This document shows, in pieces, positions 55,280 through 64,000 of a stretch of DNA of 64,000 nucleotides. The DNA comes from Labyrinthula sp. Ha (Eukaryota > Sar > Bigyra > Labyrinthulida > Labyrinthulaceae). Under the pieces are notes generated by a model, which was given only the letters and a program-made list of their open reading frames with translations, ran no database searches and had not been told where the DNA came from. The DNA lies in NCBI GenBank assembly GCA_015227615.1, contig JAALGZ010000043.1, positions 124,001-188,000 of the forward strand. The letters are read 5' to 3'. The first letter of the stretch is position 1, and each line of letters starts with the position of its first letter. The translations under genes were made by a program, and so were the position numbers.

Positions 55280-57049
55280 AATTGTTGTAAATTTTAAGAA
55301 TATACGGTCTGATTCAGTTTAATATTTTGGGAAATCTAAACTATTTGTAACTCCGACTATAGAGAGAAATTTAGTATGGATTTTTACATAGGAGGTAAAT
55401 AATTTGATTCCGTTTAAAGTAATGTAAATATAATTTATGGAACCAGTAATAATACAGTTTAGGTTGTTTGGAGCTAGTCTAAAATTCAAAAGTGGGAACC
55501 CCGAATACATAAAAGAATTCACTGCATATAGATAGTTTCTTTCAATCCACCCATATTCTTGTATGAGATAGTGCTATTATATATGATAGTTACTAGAGTC
55601 TAAAGTTTTATGGTATAGGTATGGTTAAATGTCCTTAGGTAGCCCTTATTTTCTTGGACAATTAATACAAGTATTAATCATGCTATCTTACACGCGATAG
55701 AATTTTAAAATAAACTTAACATAGACAAAGTTCGTTACACATAAAAAACTTGTCGCTTAGGGCCTTACCGTAGGGTAAATAGAGCAACGTAATAAAAAAA
55801 AATGCAATTGCAAAAAAAACTTGCTACTTTAAACAAAGTGAGAGAAGTATCACTCACACCTAGAAGAGCTCATAGTACATTGGATAATTGACCAAAAGCA
55901 TCAAGTTTAAACTCAAAGAGCTAGGTTGTAAAACCCAGGTAGACTAACGGAAAGCGCTAGTAGCTTCACACAGATAGCCCAGGTATTAAGGATTAATCGA
56001 GTATTATAGTCTTCTTCAACTAGATGCCAGATGACAAATTAAAGAATTAACGGTCCTGACTCTAGACCTAAGAAGTGTAACAAGCCATTTAAAAAAATGA
56101 TCGTAACACCATATGGACTCTCTAGAACAGGTTCTTAAAAACTATGGTAAGTACCTAAAGAATAAGAACTTAGGGAAACGTTTGTAGAATTCGAGCAAGT
56201 TTAAAATACATCAATATTTGGAAATAAGAGTTAGAATTGCAGTAAGTCATGTATAATAGCTTGGAGCACCTGCTAGCTCAGCTTATCAACATATACTATA
56301 ACTATGCATTACCTTTGAAGTAGTATTTCTACCACAAGTCTTGAAAATGAATAAACAATTACTGGCTCTTGAAAAGCTAAATCTATCTTTAGTGATTCTA
56401 GTATTTTTGGTGCATTTAAGACTCACTGGAGCTACAAACCCAAGAAAAACGTGTCTTCAAATAGAATACTAACTTCTTCAAATTTTGCGGCCCGGAGGAG
56501 AAATGACTTGAATATGAAACTCAATTAAGACTTAAAAATGTGACACTGGGTACATTTCATCTTACATACATTGTCATTGTTCTTTTTGATTTAGAATGTT
56601 AGACATTTCTAAGATCCAAGCAAAGACATAAACCAATTACACATTTCAAGAGCATGGGCTATAGTGGTTTGGCTCTTTTATCTCCTGATTCATACTTTCA
56701 ATCCATACAATGCTATTGCAAGCTCTAACTCTTGTGATATGGCATCCAACTAAACAATAAGAAGTAATGTTCAGTGTAAGCAGCAATAATGATAACTAGA
56801 ATTTCCGAGAGCTCACCTAGAAACTCTTAATAATAAACCTTTTATCCTTTCCTTTGGAAAGTGTCACCATTTGCTGTCAAGTTATGTTGTGAGAATGATT
56901 CCGTAAAGCATTTATAGATGACATGCCTTCAAATCAGAACGCGTTATCTTCACTTTAATTTGATAATAATAACCTTAATTGCAAAGTGAATGCTATCCTT
57001 TAACTCGTACAATTATATTTCTAGGGCAACCGCTTAGCAGTCGCAAGAT

Positions 57050-57270
57050 GTCCACCGACTAGGTCGTACTCTCAGGAAAAACAGACGTTAAGATCTGATA
57101 AAATTTAGCTGGTTAGCTCTCGCTTTGCTTAACGATTGCCCTCAATTTAAAGGTATTTAGATAAAATATCATTAAAAAATAAAACACTTTGTCTGGGTTT
57201 CTTTTTTTATGTTTGAGCCTAATTTTCTAAGCGTGACAAAAGCTAAGTTTGTACAGCAAATTGTGGTTTC
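57050..57270 (+). repeat. diverged dispersed repeat, copy B
   Basis: The counterpart of copy A near 50.22-50.44 kb. It has AGGAAAAACAGACGTTAAG, a TAGCTCTCGCTTTGCTTAAC block, and CCTAATTTTCTAAG further on, in the same order and orientation. Confidence 0.35.
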
Positions 57271-57543
57271 AAAGCTTCAACAATGACTCATTCAGAATTA
57301 CGTTGTGTAAAGACAAAACGCTCTATTAACGTTGCGCATTTAATTATTTTTAAAATTTCAGGCCCTTAATTTCCATTTTTTGAGAGCAGAAAAAAAACTA
57401 GTAGCTAGAAAGCCTTGTCCCTTTCTACGTGGTTCCTTGTTATTTCACGAAGGCCTATTTTGAGTTAGAGAATTATTTTTATTATTCTCTAATTAATAAA
57501 TATCATTTATCTGCACTAAATTACATGATAAAATAAAATTTTT

Positions 57544-57670
57544 ATTCCAGTGGTAAATGGCGACGTTACATATTTTGTTTAAGACATCTACATATTCCAA
57601 TGGTGTATGTAAACGTTACCATATTTTGCCTATGACAACTACATATTCCAATGCTACAAGTAACCCCTAT
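57544..57670. repeat. imperfect tandem repeat, unit about 50 bp, 2.4 copies
   Basis: Units begin ATTCCAGTGGTAAATG (57544), ATTCCAATGGTGTATG (57594) and ATTCCAATGCTACAAG (57645, partial). Each full unit then contains an ACGTTAC(C)ATATTTTG core and ends in CTACAT. It is non-coding. Confidence 0.75.
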
Positions 57671-58180
57671 AGTAAATATCATTTTCTGATTCAATGCAAA
57701 TAATTTTTATTAGATACCTTCCTCAAAAACCTGAATAAAATTTTTGTTAGGATGATTGAGTTCGCATTATGATTTATTCTCCTGGGCAGTGCTCGAAAAA
57801 AATGTCGGGCACCAACTTCTCTAGAACATGGAGAGAAAAAAATAGCTCGGGAAAACTTGCTAAAATATTAAGGCACTGGTATAGCCTTTTTATAGTTCTT
57901 ATACTTGATAATACGGCAGCATACATCATTTCTTGAACTATTTGGTTCTCGTGCCTCTGCATTCCCCTCGGAAAAGATTCTTGGGTGAGTTTAAACCTAT
58001 ACAAACATTGGTTTTACTAAGAAACTTTTAAATAAATTAATAATGCATATTTTAACCATGGTTTTGTCTGTATAATATTATTTTCGAACTCTGGAGAAGC
58101 ATCTGAAGTCGTGATATCTTGTCTGCTGATTACTTTGAAAGCGTTGGCGCTTTATGTAAAAAGTACGGTAGAAATGGGCA

Positions 58181-59377
58181 ATGTGCATTTTGGGCATAAT
58201 TTCAGGAAAAAGGAAAGAACAATTTATTCGAAGTATGTCAAGTGGAACACCACCAAGAACCTGGCTCAGTCTCCGTTTTTTAGGCTTAGCCATCAGAAAT
58301 ATGGAATCTGGAAACCTGAATGCAACTTACAAAAGAGATCCCGAATATTTAGCAGCTCTTGATTTTCTACATCCATATTTCAAGAAAGTTGGCGAAAATG
58401 TGCGCAGAGAAAATTTTACCCATTTGAAAGAAATTCTAGAAAAACCTATACAAGATCTGGGGCCACCAGGAGTTCTCGCACTTTCCGATGTTGATTCTCT
58501 TCAAAGTTTTACTTCAACGACTGATTTAATTGTCATGTACGTGCATTGTATCTTTCTGCAGTACTCCAAGCACGGTTTTAGATTCACTTGCACTGGAGCT
58601 GGAGATCCTAATAATAATACTTTTAACTCAGATATATCATACCCTGAAATATTTCCACAAGGATGGAAAGATCAAGACACATATTATTTATCGTATAATT
58701 TGGAGAACTCAACAACTTATCAATCTGTAAGAATTGAGTTAGTTGCAAGTGAAAACTCAAGTTCTGAAGTCCCTTTCGAACTAGAATCCGCCCAGCTTAA
58801 GAAAAAGATAACACTTAATATAAGCAAGTTGGATTTAATCACAGATGAAGATATTTCTGAACGTTTGGCTGAAATCTGGAGTAGTTTAGAAGAATCGAAT
58901 CAAGGTCCAAGCAGTATATTATCCCGCGGAGCAGCAAGAACTTTGCAAACAGATATCTCTACAAGACTTATTGATCCTCTTATTGTGGAATTAAGAACGA
59001 CTGTGGAAAACAGAGTTTCAACTGCAGCTGCACCAACTCTTACAGTTCCTGTACCTGCCCCAGCTGTACCTTTATTACCTCAAGGTCCACCTCGATATGA
59101 ACAACCAAGATTTCCTGCAATTAATCCAGGTGGTTATGGTGACGGAGATTTGTTTATTGGTCGGGGAGGAGGAGGTAATTTGTTAGGACCAGGGCACCCT
59201 GCTTTCAGAGATCCAAACGCATCAAGAAACCCGGATCTGCTAGGTGGTCCTAGAGTACCTGGTGCTCGCTTTGATCCACCTATGGGACCACCTAGACCGT
59301 CTGGGAGAAGAAATAGAGATAGGTTCAATCCTGATGGACCGCCGAATTTTGGGGGTCCAGGCACGTTTTTTGGATAA
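58181..59377 (+). CDS. PSMF1: proteasome inhibitor PI31 (PSMF1-like), up to 398 aa
   Basis: PI31 regulates 20S/26S proteasomes and binds Fbxo7-type F-box proteins. The middle of the protein fits the FP domain: hydrophobic helices (TTDLIVMYVHCIFLQYSKHGF), then PQGWKDQDTYYLSYNLEN and a beta-rich part (about residues 105-190). The C-terminal third is Pro/Gly-rich, with PI31 hallmarks: GDGDLFIGRGGGGNLLGPGHPAF, PGARFDPPMGPPRP and GPGTFFG. The family's C-terminal HbYX motif is not obvious. The longest ORF starts at 58181, but Met at 58235 (MSSGTPPRTW) or at 58301 (MESGNLN) are plausible true starts. No intron is needed. Confidence 0.85.
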   Translation: MCILGIISGKRKEQFIRSMSSGTPPRTWLSLRFLGLAIRNMESGNLNATYKRDPEYLAALDFLHPYFKKVGENVRRENFTHLKEILEKPIQDLGPPGVLALSDVDSLQSFTSTTDLIVMYVHCIFLQYSKHGFRFTCTGAGDPNNNTFNSDISYPEIFPQGWKDQDTYYLSYNLENSTTYQSVRIELVASENSSSEVPFELESAQLKKKITLNISKLDLITDEDISERLAEIWSSLEESNQGPSSILSRGAARTLQTDISTRLIDPLIVELRTTVENRVSTAAAPTLTVPVPAPAVPLLPQGPPRYEQPRFPAINPGGYGDGDLFIGRGGGGNLLGPGHPAFRDPNASRNPDLLGGPRVPGARFDPPMGPPRPSGRRNRDRFNPDGPPNFGGPGTFFG

Positions 59378-60889
59378 ATTCAGGGTACCTTGTGGGAATT
59401 GCGTTTAAGTTAAAGTTATAAATATTGTTGTGAATTTGTTTGCCCACTATTTCTATACTTGTTATCGCGTATTATCAAAAAAGAATGAAGTTATTAGGCA
59501 AATAGAGCAATATTCAATGATAGACTCGAGAAGCTTCGCCTTAATTTGTTAATAATATTGCTGAGAAAAAGAGAAAATCATGAATCCAAAGTGGTACAAT
59601 AGAAGAATCAAATTAAGACAAATCAAATTTAATACATTGAAATACACTTTAGCCAGTTGGTTCAAATGTTACTGCAAAAGGATATTGGAGTTTCGTAGTA
59701 TTCCTTGCATACTCTAGTATACTGCATAGAATTGTTCTAGTTCATGTTTGCTATATTGGTTGCTTCATTTATTTTGTTGAACTGAACTAAAAGAAGACTA
59801 TCACGAAGCTAAAAGGTACAGAAAATTTTACAACAGAATGCTTTTTATTCTAATGAAAAGGCAATCACAGCAGTCAGGTTTTCTGGTACTTAAGAATAAA
59901 TTCTTAGAAGCTGTCAACTGCCTAACAAACGAAAGGGTCTTCAGAAAGATGATTCTGCGTTGCTTTTCTCCTTCTGTTATGAAATTAGTGCCAAATAGTT
60001 CGCTGTAGAAAGATAAATAAGAATAAGACTCATAAGTTAGTTCTGACATAAGTTGACCTAAAAGCTTCCATTAAACTTTTTCATTTCTCTTAAGCGTATT
60101 CACAAAGCATAATATTCTTGGATAACAATGTGTTTCTGACCTTATATAGCTCATAATCCAGTCATAGACGAATAATTTGCTTAAGAGCACATCCACGAAT
60201 CAACACATTTTCACCAGTCAGAGTATTATTTCTAGCCTAGAATATACTTATGTATATCACCAAACAAGTACTATTTTCTTCCCATTCTTAGACTTGGTAT
60301 CCGTAAAAAATTATTAAAGCAGAGCAATTTAAAATGTTACCAACATGAAGGACATCCGAAGGCAGAAGAACTTCATAGTTAAAATTTGCTGTGTATGGTT
60401 GTTTTCTCCTTTGGAAGGTTTCGTTAAATCTGACTATTGGAGGTTATATTAGCTAAGGGATTACTAACCTAGGTACACGTTCTCAATCAGTCTGTCTAAT
60501 TTCTGACCTTGGTATATCATGGTGAATTGGACAATTACTCTGCTCTCTATAATACTTTCATGAGAAGCAAGCAGGTCTAGACCCTAAGAACCTTAAAATT
60601 AAGAGAAGATTCTATCATGTTTTTCTTGCATCACGGCATTTAAGTTAATCATAGATAAAAGAAGGGTATCTTTAATGAAAAAACCAAACATGAAAGCAAC
60701 GTACACAGTCAATAAAATATGGGATAAGAAGAAAAGCAAGTGAACTAACAAGAACTCCGGCATAAAGAGAATGAACATTTTGTATTGAAGTCTACCTAAG
60801 TCTTGAAGCCTCTACAGTTCTGAGTAGCAAAGACCACCATTACGATCGACACATACTGACTCTACATTAACATAATTGCCTCTTTCATC
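59378..60889. other. intergenic, no confident gene
   Basis: About 1.5 kb of AT-rich DNA behind PI31. The longest frame (59828-60049, minus, 73 codons) has no recognisable domain. No repeats or RNA genes were seen. Confidence 0.55.
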
Positions 60890-61213
60890 ATGATTTCTCT
60901 GCCAAATTGCACTTCGGAAACCCCAATTTTGGATCTAGACTTAATTCAAAAAAGTTTTACTTCGTATGATTCTGAATCACCAAGACCAGTACAGGAATCA
61001 TCTGAGGAAAGCAACCAGCATGAATCTACGGCTCCGGCATGTGTACATCCGCTGCAGATTAAAGTCTCCTTGCTCTAAAGCATGACTCAAGTCAAACACC
61101 AGTACCATGGGTAAACAGACTCCTAGTGCCACATTAGTTTTGTTTCCTACAATTATTCCTGATTGCAGCATATGACAGCTCGTAGCCAATATAGAATGGA
61201 AAAAGTTAAATAA
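60890..61213 (+). CDS. possible small hypothetical protein, about 87 aa, two tiny introns
   Basis: The ATG at 60890 opens a 58-codon exon rich in Ser, Glu and Pro (SPRPVQESSEESNQHES). Two introns of the local type would continue it: 61064-61091 (28 nt) and 61137-61168 (32 nt, T-rich, ending TTGCAG). It would then stop at 61211-61213, 47 bp from the convergent PUB-UBX gene. The intron sizes and tight packing favour a gene. However, a 78-codon ATG-led frame with a hydrophobic N-terminus lies on the opposite strand (60998-61234), and neither product has a known family. Confidence 0.35.
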
Positions 61214-61260
61214 GATAGCTGTGAAAAGAATCATTTACAGTTAAACGGTGAACACGTTTT

Positions 61261-62508
61261 TTATTGAATTAGTTTCTCCAAGTGCAAAATATGATCACTG
61301 GAGAGTTTAGATTTCTTCAACAGTCTGTTAATTCTCTCCAATTCATCTTTATCAAAGAGTTCAGCTTTCTTCTCCCAAATCATTCTATTCTCATACTTGC
61401 GAGAAAACAAAGTTGCCCTTTTTCCTTTTATTTCCTCTCTCAAAACTTTGCCCCCATCGGAAAATCTTACGTCAATTTTCGCATGGCGAGACAATCCGAG
61501 TTCTTGAAGCGTCGTACTAGTAGGACAAGCTTTACTTGAGTTCAACTTACGAAGATACAAATGAACTCCATGGTCTTCCATATACTCTCTTACATTTCTG
61601 GACAGCAGCTGGTTCAATTGTTCCACTACTTCATTAACCTGTTCTATTGGGGAAAACGTCCCTTCAACTACACTCCCATCAGGAAAGCAAAATCTTAACT
61701 TGGTTCTTGTGTAGATTGGTTTTTTCAGCAACTCTCTAACCCTTTTCTCTTCTACAGAAACAAATGCTTTCTCCTCTGCAATTTTTTTATATCTAATCCT
61801 CTCCCGTGAATCAAAATCACTTAGACTTATACTATCTTCAATATTCCTTGTATAACTTGCCAAGACCTTTGCTTCTTTTGCAAGAATAAAATTTCGTTCC
61901 GGTATCCCTTCATCTATAAGAATTTTTTTCCTTCTTTTCTCCACCTCCTTCAATGAAGGTAAATCACTCGTTCTGCTTTTTGCCTTCTTCAATGCGTTTG
62001 TGTGGTTCATGTTCATTGAATGAATAATTGGCTTGGTTGGATCAAAACCAGCATCAATGTCTCCATTAAATAAATCGTATGGCTTAGCATCCAATTTTCT
62101 AATTCCAAACTTTTTCAATGCTTCATATGCCTGATAAACCTTACGTAAAGTCTTATCTGAAGGTTCTTCTTCTAACCCAAATTTAGGCCGATCTCCATCC
62201 AAAAACTTGAACCCAATCTTTTTCAAGAGATTTAAAAGATCTCGAGATTCGTCAAAAATATTTTGAATCTTTGCGTTGGAAAGATTTATGGAGTGATATT
62301 TATCATTACTTGGAAAAGAAAGGATGTTGTTTAAAATTCTCAGCAGTAAATTCACGGAATCAAGCGATATCTCGGTTTCTTTGTGAACATTGGACAAAAA
62401 TTTATAAAAAGTCTCTCGTTTTCTTTTCCCTTTCTTTCCTTTCTCAGAATTCTTGAGTACATCGTGAAAATCATGACTAGCTTTTTTTTCTCTTCTTTCT
62501 TCTAGCAT
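61261..62508 (-). CDS. PUB- and UBX-domain protein, p97/VCP cofactor (UBXN6-like), 415 aa
   Basis: Residues about 35-118 fit a PUB domain, which binds the C-terminal tail of the p97/Cdc48 ATPase: LLLRILNNILSFPSNDKYHSINLSN, then LLNLLKKIGFKFL. A basic linker with predicted helices follows. Residues about 265-348 fit a UBX domain, which binds the p97 N-domain: TKLRFCFPDGSVVEGTFSP, VHLYLRKLN and TLQELGLSRHAKIDVRF. The pairing in this order matches UBXN6/UBXD1-type cofactors or plant PUX proteins, acting in ubiquitin-dependent sorting and ER or endolysosomal quality control. A charged C-terminus follows. It is intronless and divergent from a coiled-coil gene, 91 bp between starts. Confidence 0.88.
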   Translation of the reverse strand: MLEERREKKASHDFHDVLKNSEKGKKGKRKRETFYKFLSNVHKETEISLDSVNLLLRILNNILSFPSNDKYHSINLSNAKIQNIFDESRDLLNLLKKIGFKFLDGDRPKFGLEEEPSDKTLRKVYQAYEALKKFGIRKLDAKPYDLFNGDIDAGFDPTKPIIHSMNMNHTNALKKAKSRTSDLPSLKEVEKRRKKILIDEGIPERNFILAKEAKVLASYTRNIEDSISLSDFDSRERIRYKKIAEEKAFVSVEEKRVRELLKKPIYTRTKLRFCFPDGSVVEGTFSPIEQVNEVVEQLNQLLSRNVREYMEDHGVHLYLRKLNSSKACPTSTTLQELGLSRHAKIDVRFSDGGKVLREEIKGKRATLFSRKYENRMIWEKKAELFDKDELERINRLLKKSKLSSDHILHLEKLIQ

Positions 62509-62599
62509 TTTGTCTTTTTATATTTTTTACTGGCTCTTTTAGGCAATTTATGTCCGTTTTGTACACATCCCCAAAAGCGAAATATAACCGTTGAGGAAA
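62509..62599. promoter_or_regulatory. 91-bp divergent spacer
   Basis: The shared upstream region of the PUB-UBX gene (minus) and the coiled-coil gene (plus). It is T-rich on the left side. No specific site was identified. Confidence 0.35.
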
Positions 62600-63006
62600 A
62601 TGAAAGTTCAACAAGAAATTTTTGATGAAGCGATGCAGAAAAATTTGGAGTTACAGAAAAGGAAATTGACTGAAATGTTTGAAGCTAATGTAGCTGGATT
62701 AAATAAACTGAATGCTATGGCAGAATCCATTTTGAATGCAATTGCAAGTGAAAAGAAGAAGGTTGCAGAAAAGAAAGACAAAATTCAACGCGAGTTGGAG
62801 GAACTGGAAGCTCCACTGTCTAAGAAAAGAACAAAGTTACAGATTCTTGCAAGTAAATTTTAGGGATTTCAAGGAGGCAGAGCGGAAGATTCGAATGAAG
62901 TTCTTAAAACCGTGTGAAAAGTTCGGAGAACAAATTCTGAAAGGTAGATTCACGTTCTTTTTCTTACTTAGATTTGAAACAAGATATCAGAAAGATACTA
63001 AGTTAA
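62600..63006 (+). CDS. small coiled-coil protein, 116 aa, two 28-nt introns
   Basis: Exons are 62600-62835, 62864-62943 and 62972-63006, with both introns exactly 28 nt (GTTACA..TTTTAG and GTAGAT..ACTTAG). Splicing joins the frames of two otherwise separate ORFs and ends at a TAA. The product is almost entirely helical and charged, with long coiled-coil potential (KLTEMFEANVAGLNKLNAMA, KKVAEKKDKIQRELEELE). The shape could fit a small structural or meiotic/kinetochore-type protein, but no family is recognised. The first donor is unusual (GTTA), so this join is the less certain of the two. Confidence 0.65.
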
Positions 63007-63109
63007 GCATCACAGAACAGGTTTCAGTTGTCATAATCAGCGCCACATTATAAAATTGCCTTTGTTACACACGCAAAACAACATATTTACATATAAACTC
63101 GCATTTCAA

Positions 63110-63877
63110 TTATATCTCAGTCAACACAGCATGAACTTCCGTAACATTTTGGGCAGTGACTTCCCCTGGTCGTACTACTTGTACTTCGATCTCTTCAAAC
63201 TCATCTAACTCATTCTCCGACAATGTACTATCCTGATTTCCCTCAGTGTTCGAGGGTCTAGGAGGTAGAGGTGGAGGATTATTAGCCTCATTTTGTCTTA
63301 GTTCATTCATGATGTATTCATTGGTCAAGTACTCATCTAAGCTTTCAGGAACGAACTCGCCAAGAATTTCGTTGAATACAGTTCTTTCCCTGTTGGTGCC
63401 TAGTCCCTGATCATCACGGTGATTGAACGTATCAAACGTTACTCCTTGATTGCCATAAAAGTCTTCTACGAATGATGTTTGTCGAAATGTGGGATCTTGT
63501 TCCTCCCCAGGAGCTGTAGAGTTGTAAAAATCCTGAGCAAAGGCTGAAGGTTCTGGTTTCTGCCTTTCAAGTATGTGAGCTTCCGGAACTTCCGAGGCCA
63601 GGACTTTAGATTTTTCCTTCTTGGTTTTATTAAATGGGAATATGCGAAGGCGCTTCTTTCTAGGCTTTACCTTGGCTCTGACTACTTCGCCCTGTAGCGT
63701 TTCTTCGGAAAGTATTGATTCGAGGTCTACGTCGTCCACAGGAACTGCTGAAGCCGAAGAAGCTCCAAGGTTTGATACTAGCAAAGGGTCAAAAACTTGA
63801 GCTATATTATGTTGTCTCATTGTTGATGTTCGTTGATTTCTGGGTATCTGTCTGTTATTTCTTTGCAAGTTGTTCAT
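63110..63877 (-). CDS. hypothetical disordered protein with a polyproline SH3-ligand motif, 255 aa
   Basis: An intronless ORF beginning MNNLQRNNRQ, Asn/Gln- and charge-rich with few hydrophobic blocks. It has a basic patch (KVKPRKKRLRIFPFNKTKKEK, about residues 69-89). Two similar segments, SAFAQDFYNST (about 112) and TSFVEDFYGNQ (about 134), look like a repeated F-x-x-DFY linear motif. A class-II-like SH3 ligand PPPLPPRP lies near 203, followed by an acidic stretch. These features suggest an adaptor for trafficking or cytoskeleton, which is inference only. It is convergent with the coiled-coil gene, 103 bp apart. Confidence 0.75.
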   Translation of the reverse strand: MNNLQRNNRQIPRNQRTSTMRQHNIAQVFDPLLVSNLGASSASAVPVDDVDLESILSEETLQGEVVRAKVKPRKKRLRIFPFNKTKKEKSKVLASEVPEAHILERQKPEPSAFAQDFYNSTAPGEEQDPTFRQTSFVEDFYGNQGVTFDTFNHRDDQGLGTNRERTVFNEILGEFVPESLDEYLTNEYIMNELRQNEANNPPPLPPRPSNTEGNQDSTLSENELDEFEEIEVQVVRPGEVTAQNVTEVHAVLTEI

Positions 63878-64000
63878 TTTGTATTAAACCTTTATTACAA
63901 CGCTGTATTGAAAGCTGTCCGAAAAGAACAAGTCTACTTAAGACGTCTTGTCGGGATATATACCAGTTATTTCATATAAATCTATGCTGAACAAAAACGA
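63878..64000. other. upstream region to window end
   Basis: The 5' flank of the disordered-protein gene. Nothing further is recognised before the window ends. Confidence 0.5.

Larger units (their letters stand above)
55087..58180. other. gene desert with repeats, no confident gene
   Basis: About 3.1 kb. It includes a short perfect inverted repeat AAATCCGT/ACGGATTT with a 5-base loop at 55259-55279, copy B of a dispersed repeat (57.05-57.27 kb) and a 50-bp tandem repeat (57.54-57.67 kb). A 62-residue minus-strand stretch in 57774-57965 reads protein-like, but its frame opens with a non-ATG codon and shows no domain. Confidence 0.55.

Noticed and set aside
1-64000. CRISPR arrays, bacterial-type operons, rRNA genes, riboswitches
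   Set aside because: Looked for; no regularly spaced repeats, Shine-Dalgarno-led gene strings or rRNA sequence seen.

Overview
This is nuclear DNA from an AT-rich microbial eukaryote, most likely a stramenopile. Four things point there: SPT5, U2AF65, STN1 and Rho-GTPase genes; two eukaryotic tRNA genes; introns of only about 28-32 nt with GT..AG ends; and one gene fusing HisC, a HAD phosphatase and HisB, an arrangement I recall from Phytophthora. Intron sizes like these are known from Blastocystis, but a histidine pathway would be unexpected there, so the placement stops at 'stramenopile-like protist'.

The layout is strikingly uneven. Genes sit in tight islands, with convergent genes overlapping or 12-103 bp apart and divergent genes as little as 33 bp apart. 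Between the islands lie 2-7 kb AT-rich deserts with no convincing gene. The islands are: (1) 7.8-9.8 kb, a K+-dependent Na+/Ca2+ exchanger; (2) 15.1-18.9 kb, STN1, SPT5 and tRNA-Thr(CGU); (3) 23.2-28.2 kb, an SCP2-UbiB-beta-lactamase-like fusion, divergent with the U2AF large subunit; (4) 32.8-34.4 kb, a GDT1 ion transporter facing a Rho GTPase; (5) 38.3-43.2 kb, a hexose transporter, the HIS fusion and an unknown 178-aa protein; (6) 48.8-49.9 kb, a tail-anchored basic protein and tRNA-Leu(AAG); (7) 52.8-55.1 kb, a bubblegum-type acyl-CoA synthetase; (8) 58.2-63.9 kb, PI31, a PUB-UBX p97 cofactor, a coiled-coil protein and a disordered SH3-ligand protein.

Functionally the genes are housekeeping and unrelated to one another: telomere end protection, transcription elongation, splicing, quinone biology, Ca2+/Mn2+ homeostasis, histidine synthesis, lipid activation, and proteasome/p97 regulation. 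I see no bacterial-style operon, CRISPR array or rRNA. The most notable items are the three-part SCP2-UbiB-BLA fusion, the HIS fusion with a perfect CRE-like site just upstream, the uniform tiny introns together with a U2AF65 that seems to lack RRM2, and a 220-bp MITE with a clean 10-bp target duplication at 37.2 kb.

All introns were placed by eye from reading-frame continuity, conserved domain sequence and GT..AG ends. Desert ORFs of 60-110 codons are about what chance gives in DNA this AT-rich, so most are not annotated.
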